DNA from: a virus
Length of the DNA: 49,565 nt
Direction: 5' to 3' (one strand)
Virus record (IMG/VR): IMGVR_UViG_3300037963_005421
Coordinates: 1-49,565 of that record
Under the pieces are notes generated by a model. It was given only the letters and a program-made list of their open reading frames with translations, had not been told where the DNA came from and made no database searches. Below, piece after piece: positions 39,433 through 48,241 of the stretch (position 1 is the stretch's first letter; the number at the start of each line of letters is the position of its first letter). The translations under genes and the position numbers were made by a program.

Positions 39433-40263
39433 CTACGCCAAAAGATGATCGTGGCGGCTCAGGATGTCGCGGGTGCTCATCTGCTCGACAGGAGCGTCTT
39501 CGTACCCGCCACTGTTATGGCCGGTTTCAACCAGCGCAGCTCGTTGAGTGTCTTCGGTCTTAGGCGGAGTCCATCCTGCCTTGCTACGCAAAAACACCCA
39601 TGCATCGGTCATCTTTTTGGCTAAGTGTCCGTCCGTCCACTTGCTATAAAACCCCTCGACTTCGACCTCTTTTGCAAAGCTTTCTTTGAGGTCTGGCGGG
39701 GCTTTGGCGTAGTCAGGGTTGAGAGTCTTGAACAGTTCAGTGGCCAAGACGGTGTTTTCTTGGGCGACGTAGTTGTACCCGCCGCGGTAGACCTCGACCT
39801 CTTGCGCAAGTTCTACTGCATTGCCATTGTCTTCCAGCCCAGCTGCCAGACGCTGGAACATTTCCTTGGCCTCAGAGAACTCCTGGTGAGCCCGTCGGGT
39901 CTCCAAGCGTTCCTTCTGAACCCGCTCTACCAAGCTCGAAGCGAACGCTTGAGCCCCTTCCCCGAGCGAGGAGAGATCGAGTGACGACAGGTCATCGATC
40001 CCCTCCAGATTAGGCCATTCTACAGGGGTGGCCTCGACTTGAGATGCTTCAACCGGAGCTTCTTCGGGCTGGGCTTCGACCTGCCCTTCGGGCTGAACGG
40101 CTTCCTCAACCTCAGACGAGGTCGATTCTACCTCCGGCGTTTCCGCCGAGGAGGAGTCGGCCTCCGGCTCGACCACGGCCGCTTCCGGCGTCTGCTCCGG
40201 CTCCGGCTCCGGCGTCTGCTCCGGCTCTGACTCCAGGACTTGTTTCATCTCTGACAATGACAT
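39433..40263 (-). CDS. Scaffolding protein
   Basis: 276 residues, very acidic; the N-terminal third is Pro/Glu repetitive (PEPEQTPEPEPEQTPEAAVV), the middle is helical (LVERVQKERLETRRAHQEFS), and the C-terminal part is short and basic/polar. Such composition directly upstream of the capsid gene is typical of internal scaffolds. Its first 152 bases overlap the preceding gene in another frame. Confidence 0.75.
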   Translation of the reverse strand: MSLSEMKQVLESEPEQTPEPEPEQTPEAAVVEPEADSSSAETPEVESTSSEVEEAVQPEGQVEAQPEEAPVEASQVEATPVEWPNLEGIDDLSSLDLSSLGEGAQAFASSLVERVQKERLETRRAHQEFSEAKEMFQRLAAGLEDNGNAVELAQEVEVYRGGYNYVAQENTVLATELFKTLNPDYAKAPPDLKESFAKEVEVEGFYSKWTDGHLAKKMTDAWVFLRSKAGWTPPKTEDTQRAALVETGHNSGGYEDAPVEQMSTRDILSRHDHLLA

Positions 40264-40642
40264 TAAGAGCCTCCATCAGCTCGTCAGGGTTGTTGACATC
40301 GAACATGCCAGGGAAGAGCTGGTCTGCCGCCGACTGGATAGCCTCAAGGACCTGTGGTGACAGTTCCGTTGTGGCCTGCGCCAGCAGACCCATCTCCACC
40401 ATCTTGGCAGTAGCTGCTTCTATCATGCCCGGCGGGATCATCGGTGGTGCCGGTGGCATCGGCTCGGTCCCAGCGACTGGAACTGCGCCCTCTGGAATGG
40501 TTCCAGCGCCTGCCAAGCTGGCGATTGATGCCTCCAACTGCTCAAGGGGCAAGGCTGCCAGTTCTTCCTCAGACATCGCCAGAACTTGTTCTGCCGTCAT
40601 CGGGGGTGGGCTCTGGGAAGTCTCCGCGTTTAATCCGTTCAT
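40112..40642 (-). CDS. Unknown head-region protein overlapping the scaffold gene
   Basis: 176 residues. The N-terminal ~125 are Pro/Ala/Glu/Met-rich (MTAEQVLAMSEEELAALPLE), and the last ~50 become a Gly/Ala/Asp/Arg repeat where the DNA also encodes the scaffold's Pro/Glu repeat. Its start lies 74 bases inside the gene before. Possibly a head-completion or assembly factor. The Gly/Ala tail may be a by-product of the overlap. Confidence 0.55.
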   Translation of the reverse strand: MNGLNAETSQSPPPMTAEQVLAMSEEELAALPLEQLEASIASLAGAGTIPEGAVPVAGTEPMPPAPPMIPPGMIEAATAKMVEMGLLAQATTELSPQVLEAIQSAADQLFPGMFDVNNPDELMEALNVIVRDETSPGVRAGADAGAGAGADAGSGRGRAGGRLLLGGNAGGRIDLV

Positions 40643-41159
40643 CGACCTTCTCCGTCATGGATTTCCAACGAGCAAAAGTAGAATCACTCATGCCTGTCTT
40701 ACCCTGGATATCAAGCCGGTCGATTAAAGCGTGGGCCCCATCAACGCCGTCTTGTTCTGTGGCTACTTCAAGCATTCGGTGCTCATCAAGCATGTCTTCT
40801 TGCATTACTCGCAGTTCTTTTCCATGCGGGTCCAGCCGCCGAATGCCCATCGCAGACTCAAACTTCGCGACATCAGAAGCGCTATTAAATCGGCCTTTTT
40901 CTCCTGCTTGTCGGACTTTCGAGTCCGACGAGCGGCGCATAGCATAAGCTGCTGCTCGCTCTTTTGGAGTAAAATGAGCCTGCTCCAGTTGCTCCAATTG
41001 GAGCATCGAGTATCCTCCGACATGGATTCGGACAGCCACTTGCCGTTGAGCTGGCTGCCCACAATGAGGGCAGATGACAGCGTCAGGAATTTCTGCTTGT
41101 CCCAGAAACAGTTCTTCGGATCGATGACCAGACAAGCATTGAAATAAATGGATAGGCAT
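40569..41159 (-). CDS. Zinc-ribbon protein between portal and scaffold
   Basis: 196 residues. The first ~45 form an FmdB-like zinc ribbon: FQCLSGHRSEELFLG, then VICPHCGQPAQRQV, giving one Cys/His pair and a C-x-x-C pair. The rest is helical and charged. Proteins of this type in capsid operons of environmental phages are of unknown role. Confidence 0.6.
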   Translation of the reverse strand: MPIHLFQCLSGHRSEELFLGQAEIPDAVICPHCGQPAQRQVAVRIHVGGYSMLQLEQLEQAHFTPKERAAAYAMRRSSDSKVRQAGEKGRFNSASDVAKFESAMGIRRLDPHGKELRVMQEDMLDEHRMLEVATEQDGVDGAHALIDRLDIQGKTGMSDSTFARWKSMTEKVDERIKRGDFPEPTPDDGRTSSGDV

Positions 41160-41210
41160 TTTTCCTGAACTTTTTCTTTACGAAACCAAGTTCCGTACGT
41201 TTCGTCAACC

Positions 41211-42959
41211 TTACCGCACCAAGGGAGGTAAAGCCACTGGAATACTTGGCTGAGGTAGACCCATGTCAGGAGCCACGTTTGGCGGGGCAGGGGCCATAGC
41301 CGCTTCTTGAGCAGCCAGTTGCTCCTCCTCCATCGTTGCAGAGTCTTTCATGATTGAAGGACGCTGGTGGAAGACATCAAAGACTTCTTTGACGAATTCT
41401 TCAGGCACAATGTTAGCAATGAACTCTGGCGGCAAGCGGCTGATTCGGTCCATAAGTTCGAGAAGTTGTTGGCGTCGAACGGTGATGTCCTCCATCAGCG
41501 GCGTAAACGGCAGGATCTTGAGCTTGGGATCGGTCGTCATAATCTCAGCGGCCAAAACCATCGGGCTAACATCAACCTGGCTGCTTGCGGCCAAGGCAAC
41601 CATGTCGATCTTACTGGACTCTGGATTGGTAACTGCCCATCGAAGAATGCTCCCGGTCTTGATGAAGCCTTTTTTGATGTAGCGAACGAGCCGCTTCATC
41701 CTCTTTCCTACTCGCCCAGCGTCCTTGGCTTCAAGCATTCTTGCTTCTGCTGCGGTTCGGATGTTGACCGCAACCCCTCTGGCAGCGTCCATTTCGCCAG
41801 CTACCCGGCGGATATGCTGAGTCTGTTGATCAAGATGACGATTGAAGTCGTAAGTCGTTGACATTTCAGGGGTAACAAACACCCGCTCTGACAATCGACG
41901 ACCTTGCGGATCGTCCTCAACGACGGTGGCCTCCCACGACTTGGCTCTTCGGAACCGGGAGAAGGCGTCTTCGTCCTTGAAGATTCCCCGCTCCAAGATC
42001 ATGCGTCGAGGCAGACGGGACACCAACTCCCGTCGAGCCGATACCAGTTCGTTGATGTCGCGCTGGTTGGGGGCGAGCAGCGAGACATCGGGAATGCCGC
42101 CAGGGCGACCGAGGGGATTGTTCCAGACGAGCTGATCGTAGGGGTTTCCGTAGGGTGTGGGCGCGCTAAACAGGATCTGTTTGGTCCCAATGTGGACGTG
42201 GCAGAACTGGTTTCGCTGCAGGTCCCAGTACTCGTACAGAGTCACATAGACCTTCAGGCTCTTGCGCCGCCAGTCTTCCTCTTGCTCCAAGACCGCGTCG
42301 TCCCCGTTCTCCATGGCTCGAGGGTAAGTGTCTGGCTTAATTGGCTTCTTTAACTTGTAGAGGCCTTGCTCCACACGCTTCCTAAAGTCGTCGATGTGGA
42401 GGACAAACCGCTCGCAAATCCACCTTGCATCGCGAAACTTCCGAACATTTCGGTCGTAGATGACTTCCCACGGCATCTTCAGACGCCAGACCGGTCGCCC
42501 GACCTTGGTGTCCCAAGAGATTTTTCGGATTGCGCCGTCCTCAAAGATGCAGGCGTGCATGACCGCATCCCAGCAGTGGTCGTCCAGCTCGTCCTCTTCA
42601 GCGTAATGGTTGAGGATCGCAGCAAACCGGCGGCCAGCATATGCTGTGTCTTCTTGTGGCGACGGAATGCGTTCGCTGCTCTGTCGAACGTCGAGGGCCT
42701 CGCACTGGGGCACCTCCAGCGCCAGCGCGCTGGCCATCGTATCTAAGATCGGAAAGATCTCATTTTGCTCGGCTTGATAAAGGTTGCGACCTGCTGTTTT
42801 CCAGTAGATCCCGCCTTCGTTGTTCCAAAATTTCCCACGCCAATACGCAAGATTTCGAAGATCTTGGTCGCCCTGGTTGCGGCGGTACCAGTCCTGACCG
42901 TTCTTGACCTGCGTCAATATTCTTTGGAGTTTCTTGCTCTCTTCTTCTTGAGTGTACAT
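41211..42959 (-). CDS. Portal protein
   Basis: 582 residues. It follows the large terminase with a one-base overlap. N-terminal helices (ILTQVKNGQDWYRRNQGDQD) precede an alpha/beta body (WRLKMPWEVIYDRNVRKFRD, FCHVHIGTKQILFSAPTPYG), a long helical region near the C-terminus (RVGKRMKRLVRYIKKGFIKT) and a Pro/Ala-rich tail. This length, order and domain pattern fit podovirus portals. Confidence 0.78.
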   Translation of the reverse strand: MYTQEEESKKLQRILTQVKNGQDWYRRNQGDQDLRNLAYWRGKFWNNEGGIYWKTAGRNLYQAEQNEIFPILDTMASALALEVPQCEALDVRQSSERIPSPQEDTAYAGRRFAAILNHYAEEDELDDHCWDAVMHACIFEDGAIRKISWDTKVGRPVWRLKMPWEVIYDRNVRKFRDARWICERFVLHIDDFRKRVEQGLYKLKKPIKPDTYPRAMENGDDAVLEQEEDWRRKSLKVYVTLYEYWDLQRNQFCHVHIGTKQILFSAPTPYGNPYDQLVWNNPLGRPGGIPDVSLLAPNQRDINELVSARRELVSRLPRRMILERGIFKDEDAFSRFRRAKSWEATVVEDDPQGRRLSERVFVTPEMSTTYDFNRHLDQQTQHIRRVAGEMDAARGVAVNIRTAAEARMLEAKDAGRVGKRMKRLVRYIKKGFIKTGSILRWAVTNPESSKIDMVALAASSQVDVSPMVLAAEIMTTDPKLKILPFTPLMEDITVRRQQLLELMDRISRLPPEFIANIVPEEFVKEVFDVFHQRPSIMKDSATMEEEQLAAQEAAMAPAPPNVAPDMGLPQPSIPVALPPLVR

Positions 42960-44584
42960 CAGAAATGATCTCCGAACGGACTGCTATGATGGGTTTCGAT
43001 TGAGCCAAGCTGACGCATCAGTTTATCCCAAGCTCGATTTGACTTCTCTCTTTCGCTCAAGTGTCCACGCGCCCAAGGCGTTGCGCGAACGCGCCGATAC
43101 CCCCAAGCAGCTATTGCAACTGCTTGCGCAAGGTCGTAATGGCCTCCGCTACTATCCCGAGAGCGCCGCCCCCAACTGCCTCGATAACTCAAGAGTTGGC
43201 GCAAGATTCGATGGCTTGGGATATGCAAGCTGCCATCGGCCAATAAAACCTGCAGGTCGCCTTCGGCCTGCCTCTTGGTTTTTTCGCTCGACCACCATCC
43301 AGGGATAAGAGCAGCGCCTGGCCGGAACTGGCTTGGCTTGCGGCGAAAGGTGTACTTGTAGGCAATGTTGGGGTTGTCGATGAGGTGGGTGAGGACAGCT
43401 TCTCCGACCCCGTTGGCTTCAACGATCACGACAGCATCGTTGTACTGGCGACCGAACGCTGCCAGCATTTTCGCCATGGCAAAGGCGTTGTCGTGCCCCT
43501 GGTACTCAGCAACCACAGAGCACTCGGTGCAGTCGAGCACGACGACTCCAAAGTGGTCGCGCTCTGACCAGCTACCGGCTGGGTCGCAAGCTACGACGTA
43601 GACGTGTCCGTCCTTGGGCTTCTCGTGGACGACGCGGTTGGCGTTGTCTGCCAGCAGCCCGGTACCCCCGTCAATGCTGCGCATCATGGCGCGCAGCGTA
43701 CCCAGATCGTAGATGGTGTTTTCTGCTAAGAACCAGCAATCAGACATTGAAATCGGGTATTCGCTTTTAAAGCGCTCGATCTTGTTTTTGCATTTGGGGA
43801 GGCCTTCCGTCTGCATCCAGAAAGCATGCGCGTCTGTTATTTCTGGGTTTGCGAGTCTGTACTCAGTGACAATGGAGTTTTCTCTCCACCCTGGTGGTGG
43901 GTCGCGCCGATACTCGCTGATCATCGTCCAGGGAATAAACAGAGTTAACCATTTGCTGCCTGGCTGCTCGCTTTCCAAGCATACAGCATGGAGCTGATCG
44001 CCCTCGTACTTCGGGGTGCTCTCAGCGATGATCAGTCCACCGTCCCCCGGCACCGCGTTGCGAGCCGACACCCAGGCATCGTCGCCACCCTCATCCGCCC
44101 ACGACGAGAGCTCCGTCGCCAGCAGCACCTGGATTGTGTCTCCTCGGAGCGGCTCGTCATCAGCGACAGACGCAACATCGAGCCGAGACTCAAGCTTGGG
44201 GAACTCCAGCGTCTTGATGGCTCGACCGTACCGGTCGGGTTTTAGCCAAGCTGGCGACGTCCTCCAGTACCGATTGGCCATCTCTGCGAGGTTCTTTGCG
44301 GTGTTTTTCTTGTGCGCTAGGATAGCGCCCCAACAACCGCGGCGGCTGGTAATATGCTGGTAGACGATGCCCGTAAAGAACGTGCTGGAGCCGGTCTGCC
44401 GAGCCTTGACGTGGCATAGCCACCGCTGCTCGCTGTAGGCTTTCTGAATAGCAGCGACCATGAGCTGCTGGTGATCGAGCAGATCAAACCGCTGGATGCC
44501 GTGCATTTTTGTACGGATCTTAAGGTTTGGCAGATACCATGCTGGATTCCAGTATTCTGCGTCTGCAGGCGTAAACAATGTCAC
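42959..44584 (-). CDS. terL: Terminase large subunit
   Basis: 541 residues. The ATPase P-loop-like HVKARQTGSST is at 58-68 and a DEAD-like Walker B region is represented by VLLATELSSWAD. The nuclease half has VVACDPAGSWSERDHFGVVV (first acidic residue), VIVEANGVGEAVL and HYDLAQAVAIAAW (final Asp). It drives ATP-dependent packaging and cuts the concatemer. The start overlaps the small gene before it by ATGA. Confidence 0.9.
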   Translation of the reverse strand: MTLFTPADAEYWNPAWYLPNLKIRTKMHGIQRFDLLDHQQLMVAAIQKAYSEQRWLCHVKARQTGSSTFFTGIVYQHITSRRGCWGAILAHKKNTAKNLAEMANRYWRTSPAWLKPDRYGRAIKTLEFPKLESRLDVASVADDEPLRGDTIQVLLATELSSWADEGGDDAWVSARNAVPGDGGLIIAESTPKYEGDQLHAVCLESEQPGSKWLTLFIPWTMISEYRRDPPPGWRENSIVTEYRLANPEITDAHAFWMQTEGLPKCKNKIERFKSEYPISMSDCWFLAENTIYDLGTLRAMMRSIDGGTGLLADNANRVVHEKPKDGHVYVVACDPAGSWSERDHFGVVVLDCTECSVVAEYQGHDNAFAMAKMLAAFGRQYNDAVVIVEANGVGEAVLTHLIDNPNIAYKYTFRRKPSQFRPGAALIPGWWSSEKTKRQAEGDLQVLLADGSLHIPSHRILRQLLSYRGSWGRRSRDSSGGHYDLAQAVAIAAWGYRRVRATPWARGHLSEREKSNRAWDKLMRQLGSIETHHSSPFGDHF

Positions 44585-44850
44585 TCAGCTCCGCCTTGGA
44601 TTAGAGCGTAGGGTCCGCTACTCAAAGCGTGATCTGCAGCCTTGGCCGCAGGCTGGTCTGATGGGCGTGCCTTTTTTAGCAGCCCATGCAGCTTGACCGC
44701 TTGCCCAATCAACAATGCCGCCCCTTTTACTTGAGCAACGGTTGCCGTAGGTTCGCTTGAGGAATCAGCTGGAACCAAGCGGTTCAAAAGGTCTTCAGTT
44801 GCATCCAAGGTAGATTCCGTTGTCTGCAGGCTATAGCGTGGATCGATCAA
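44581..44850 (-). CDS. Small helical protein upstream of the terminase
   Basis: 89 residues, MIDPRYSLQTTESTLDATED onward; two helices separated by a Ser/Pro linker (GAALLIGQAVKLHGLLKKAR). Overlaps both neighbours. It could be a packaging accessory or part of the small terminase function. No family recognised. Confidence 0.5.
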   Translation of the reverse strand: MIDPRYSLQTTESTLDATEDLLNRLVPADSSSEPTATVAQVKGAALLIGQAVKLHGLLKKARPSDQPAAKAADHALSSGPYALIQGGAE

Positions 44851-45358
44851 ACGACACCTCCATCAATAAGTCTGGGGTCAGTCCGCTCTCAGGAAAAAGA
44901 TCACACAGCGCAACCACAAAGTCTCGGTTTGTTGCCAGTATTTGTTGGCTCAAGCGGAGGGACTTGTGGACTGCTTGCTTGGTGACGCCATCTTCTTTTC
45001 CAATCGTTGTGATCGAAGCCCCCTGAAGACGGCGAAGCACCCTTCGCGCTGGTTTTGGGGAGAGGGCGTCTTCGATGGCTTTCTGCAGGCTTCGGTCAAT
45101 GCTCTCCCCGCTGGGGCTCAGGTCTCCCAGCGTTGCTGCGCCTGCCGCCAGTACCTCCAGCAGGGTATCAACTGACCCGCCAGACCGAGCTTGCAGGTGC
45201 ACTTCTTGAAACCGCGCTGCCCGGCTGCTGCGCCTTCCTTCTGATAGCAACATGGCCACCGCTGCGCGCACACCAGCTTGTCTGCTACCGTAGAGATAGA
45301 TAAGCTGATGCGCTTGCCATTGAGGCATAGTCATGTGAAAACTCACAGTATCAGCCAT
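44831..45358 (-). CDS. Helix-turn-helix protein, candidate small terminase or regulator
   Basis: 175 residues from ATG 45358 (a GTG two codons upstream is equally possible). The N-terminal ~110 residues are helical and Arg/Ala-rich (YLYGSRQAGVRAAVAMLLSE); residues ~120-160 contain TTIGKEDGVTKQAVHKSL, a sigma-region-4/Xre-like helix-turn-helix. Location two genes before terL makes a DNA-recognising small terminase possible. A transcription regulator is the alternative. Confidence 0.5.
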   Translation of the reverse strand: MADTVSFHMTMPQWQAHQLIYLYGSRQAGVRAAVAMLLSEGRRSSRAARFQEVHLQARSGGSVDTLLEVLAAGAATLGDLSPSGESIDRSLQKAIEDALSPKPARRVLRRLQGASITTIGKEDGVTKQAVHKSLRLSQQILATNRDFVVALCDLFPESGLTPDLLMEVSFDRSTL

Positions 45359-45389
45359 ATCAGCCACGCCACCTACCTGAGAGGACCAA

Positions 45390-45734
45390 ATGGCCGCACC
45401 CCGAAAGTACTTGTCTACAGAAGAAGGCGCAGCGCTTCTTGCCAAGATCACCGCTCTTGAGGCTAAATTGCAAGCCAAAGACGCCACTACTTCTTCTATG
45501 GAAGACGATAAGGTCGGTCGCCTGGAATGCATCGTTTACGACGGAATGGCGGGCGTCCGCATGGTTTTCGACAACGATGGAGAAGCTGTTCGCGCCATCA
45601 ACGGTTTGCGCCGCAAGGTCATGACACAGGGCATCAACGTCGTCAACGGAGGGAGAGTTGTGTGTTTCCGACAGCTTACTCGAGTCGTTTTCAGCGGCGA
45701 GTTGGCTCAGGACCATCCGATCCTCCTGAAGTAG
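45390..45734 (+). CDS. Small unknown protein on the plus strand
   Basis: 114 residues. GAGAGGACCAA precedes the ATG. An N-terminal coiled coil (TEEGAALLAKITALEAKLQA) is followed by a small alpha/beta domain (LECIVYDGMAGVRMVFDNDG). It is divergent from the helix-turn-helix gene 31 bases away and overlaps the convergent gene by 44 bases. No family recognised. Confidence 0.55.
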   Translation: MAAPRKYLSTEEGAALLAKITALEAKLQAKDATTSSMEDDKVGRLECIVYDGMAGVRMVFDNDGEAVRAINGLRRKVMTQGINVVNGGRVVCFRQLTRVVFSGELAQDHPILLK

Positions 45735-46155
45735 GAGGAGCAAGTTTGGCTAAGAAATGATCGAGATCGGCCAGCGCGTTTTGAACTCGCTTGGCGTGAT
45801 CGGTAATTTTTTCTAGCGCTGCGACAAAAAGCGCTGGGGCAGCTTCAAGAACGTAAGCTTGGGCATGGTACTCCCGCGGGCTGGTCGGTATGCCTGTTGG
45901 TACGTGCCCAAGCGACTCACCTCCTGGTCTTCCGAAGTCCACAAAGAAGCAGGGGGGTTCCCGATTGCCCAGCCAATAGACCTTCACGAGATCTTCGGAG
46001 TCGCTTGAGGATTTCGGCTCCATTTCTGCGACCACGTCTACGAAGAACCGTTGAGCTGCGAAGATCTTCTGCAGTCGTTGGGTTGCCAGCATGCTGTCTC
46101 GCAGCGCTTGGTCCCAATCCTGTTTCGCTTGGTCCAGTACTTTTCGGTCTCCCAT
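45691..46155 (-). CDS. Unknown protein
   Basis: 154 residues, MGDRKVLDQAKQDWDQALRD onward, with GAGG/GAGGG before the ATG. Helical ends flank a beta-rich centre (DLVKVYWLGNREPPCFFVDF). Its first 239 bases overlap the helix-turn-helix gene's downstream end in another frame. No family recognised. Confidence 0.55.
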   Translation of the reverse strand: MGDRKVLDQAKQDWDQALRDSMLATQRLQKIFAAQRFFVDVVAEMEPKSSSDSEDLVKVYWLGNREPPCFFVDFGRPGGESLGHVPTGIPTSPREYHAQAYVLEAAPALFVAALEKITDHAKRVQNALADLDHFLAKLAPPTSGGSDGPEPTRR

Positions 46156-46390
46156 CCCTCAACCTCGCGTTGATTGCTGCGGCAAGAATAGCGGGCGACG
46201 GGTCAAAAAGCACGACTGATGGCAACCCAAGGGCTTTCGCATATCGATCAACTGTTTTTTTTTGAGGCTTTAATCGCAGCTTAAGGTCCAAGCGAACTTG
46301 TTTGCTCGTCGTTTTTCCAGACCGAGCCAAGTCGTCATGCGAAAGCCCGAGCAGTTGAGCTGCCATTGCAACGTTGTTCCAGAATGCCAT
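45917..46390 (-). CDS. XRE-like helix-turn-helix regulator with an overlapping tail
   Basis: 157 residues from ATG 46390 (a TTG ten codons upstream is an alternative; neither has a clear ribosome site). The first ~75 residues (WNNVAMAAQLLGLSHDDLAR ... DRYAKALGLPSVVLFDPSP) are a Cro/C1-like DNA-binding domain. After residue ~85 the sequence becomes Arg/Ser-rich where the DNA also encodes the next gene, so the tail may be unselected. Divergent from the gene at 46480; a repressor role is inferred. Confidence 0.55.
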   Translation of the reverse strand: MAFWNNVAMAAQLLGLSHDDLARSGKTTSKQVRLDLKLRLKPQKKTVDRYAKALGLPSVVLFDPSPAILAAAINARLRDGRPKSTGPSETGLGPSAARQHAGNPTTAEDLRSSTVLRRRGRRNGAEILKRLRRSREGLLAGQSGTPLLLCGLRKTRR

Positions 46391-46408
46391 GATAGAAATA
46401 TGAGGTGT

Positions 46409-46436
46409 TTGACTGCTCAATGCTACTTGGTATCCG
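46409..46436 (+). promoter_or_regulatory. Possible promoter for the gene at 46480
   Basis: TTGACT and TATCCG separated by 16 bases in the 89-base divergent gap. The -35 match is good, the -10 match poor. Confidence 0.3.
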
Positions 46437-46479
46437 AATTCACCCGCGTCAGGGTTCTCAAATAAACAGGAAAACGCTC

Positions 46480-47424
46480 ATGGCTTTGCCCGTCAAGTGG
46501 GTCAAACAGAAGGTTGAACCAACCAAGCTATATGCTCGCGGAGCGTTTGATGCCCGCCGCGTTGAAAACTATGGAAAGCTGATCGGGCACTACCACACGG
46601 ATAGTAAGATTCGGAACTGCCCAAACCGTCGCGCTATTTTTTGCGCTGGGCGAATACAAATCGGACTGGTCTGGCATGATGTCGGAGTTGTTACTGGCGC
46701 AAAAGACATCTTCCTTGGTAGGAATGGTGAACTCTGGCGGCTTCAAGGAGCCTTGTTAAAAGGTTTCGCTCCAAATCCAGCTCACTACCCTGGAGAGGCC
46801 AAAAAGGTTTGGGCTGACCGGGTATCCAGATCCGTCGTCCTTCGCTTGATGAATCCCCATGTCCTCGCTCTTGAGGACGATGCGCGGAAACGATACCACG
46901 CTGTCTTGACCGCGCATCTCAAAAACCGAACCCTTGAAGCGGCAGCCCTTGGCAGGCGTCGGGAGGCGATTGACTACGCTAAAGCCATTAGCCCCTCTTG
47001 GAACCGCCGAGATTTAGTTTCCCCGAGAAACCCGACGCTTCGGCACGCTCTACTCTTTAGCTTGTCTCTGGCCCTCAGTTCAGACGACGCCGCAGATCTG
47101 ATCCACATGGCTGCTTGGCTGGAGTACCGTGTGCCGGTTTTCAACCGCGAGGCCTGCATCAACCTCTACAGCTCGGCGTGCAGGCAACTCTCGATGCTGG
47201 TCCCAGAGTGGCACGCCCACAGCTTCCTTTGCAACTGGCGCGTGGCTGGGTCAATCGAAACCGTCTTGGAAGAGCAATACTGTCGGACGTTGAACATGGC
47301 CAGCGACCGACAGGTGTCTGCTCAAGCTGTATTGGGCCTCGACCTCTCTCCTCCAGCCAGCAAACCTGACCTGGACATCAAGTCAGCTGGGACTGCTCAG
47401 GTTCGCTTTGTTGAAGAGTTGTAG
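46480..47424 (+). CDS. Unknown protein (314 residues)
   Basis: ATG follows AGGAAAACGCTC. MALPVKWVKQKVEPTKLYAR begins an N-terminal domain with ICRAIFCAGRI-like cysteines (IRNCPNRRAIFCAG); the C-terminal half is helical (DAADLIHMAAWLEYRVPVFN). No catalytic motif or family recognised. Convergent with recT, overlapping its end by 47 bases. It could be an early or host-takeover gene, judging by its isolated divergent placement. Confidence 0.6.
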   Translation: MALPVKWVKQKVEPTKLYARGAFDARRVENYGKLIGHYHTDSKIRNCPNRRAIFCAGRIQIGLVWHDVGVVTGAKDIFLGRNGELWRLQGALLKGFAPNPAHYPGEAKKVWADRVSRSVVLRLMNPHVLALEDDARKRYHAVLTAHLKNRTLEAAALGRRREAIDYAKAISPSWNRRDLVSPRNPTLRHALLFSLSLALSSDDAADLIHMAAWLEYRVPVFNREACINLYSSACRQLSMLVPEWHAHSFLCNWRVAGSIETVLEEQYCRTLNMASDRQVSAQAVLGLDLSPPASKPDLDIKSAGTAQVRFVEEL

Positions 47425-48241
47425 CGTCGACATCAATAATTTCTTCAGGCAGAAGCCCAAGAGACCCTGCTTTTTTGATCGGCGTTTCTTGAGGACGATC
47501 CACGATTACGTTTGGAACCTCCTCTACCTCCCCAAGCAGAGCGGCCTCGTACTGAGCGTCAAGAAGAGGAAAGGTGCCTCGGGCAACCGCGTCGTGGATT
47601 GCGGTCTTCATTGCCATCTGTACAGGGTGTTCAACCCATGGACCCTTGCTTTTTGAGCCTCGCTTATAGCTGTCGCTTGAATCTCGGTGCCTGATAATAT
47701 TGTCTTTGCCGATCACATGGTGGATCACTTCTCCGCGAATTCGGCCCAAGACGTAGCAAGCAACAAGACTGTCCCAGTCTCTTGGGATATCAAACAACTG
47801 CTCGTGTTCCAAATATGCCCCGTTGGTGCCGTCCTTTACAACAAAGGGCTCACCTCGGAACACGGGTCGAACACGCAGCGATCGGACTCCATTGCGCTCA
47901 ACCAGTTTTTTGACTCCCCGCCAGCTCGTTTGAGCCTGCACTTCCTTGACCCAGCCTTGACTGGTTTTCATGTTGCGAGGCACCAAGTAGACATCGGGAC
48001 TGGGCCCGCCAGGAAACAAACCCATCCGAGCACAAACCATCCCAGCCTTCAGGACGCTGGCGGGGCTGACTTGGAGGATTGAGGGGTTGCGCATCGCCGC
48101 ATCTCGGATTCCCGTGATGACAGCCTGGACTCCGCGAGCCACCTCTTGGGCGTCGTTGCCTAAGAAGCTGTCTCGCAGATGGGCCTCGTGAGAGCGCAAG
48201 AAACCGTGCATTTCGCGCACGGAGGGGAACTGTTCAGCCAT
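47378..48241 (-). CDS. recT: RecT-family single-strand annealing protein
   Basis: 287 residues. Family landmarks: SILQVSPASVLKAGMVCARM GL (written here in part), then LVPRNMKTSQGWVKEVQAQT with a preceding G-P-S-P-D-V-Y, WRGVKKLVERNGV and the basic KGPWVEHPVQMAMKTAIHDA segment. It anneals single strands resected by the partner exonuclease. The C-terminus is acidic and Gln/Glu-rich, as in many RecT proteins. It overlaps the exonuclease gene by eight bases, with AGGAG as ribosome site. Confidence 0.88.
   Translation of the reverse strand: MAEQFPSVREMHGFLRSHEAHLRDSFLGNDAQEVARGVQAVITGIRDAAMRNPSILQVSPASVLKAGMVCARMGLFPGGPSPDVYLVPRNMKTSQGWVKEVQAQTSWRGVKKLVERNGVRSLRVRPVFRGEPFVVKDGTNGAYLEHEQLFDIPRDWDSLVACYVLGRIRGEVIHHVIGKDNIIRHRDSSDSYKRGSKSKGPWVEHPVQMAMKTAIHDAVARGTFPLLDAQYEAALLGEVEEVPNVIVDRPQETPIKKAGSLGLLPEEIIDVDATTLQQSEPEQSQLT

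Noticed and set aside
44831-45532. Longer start (45532) for the helix-turn-helix gene before terL
   Set aside because: It would run through the divergent plus-strand gene at 45390 and its extra residues look non-coding.
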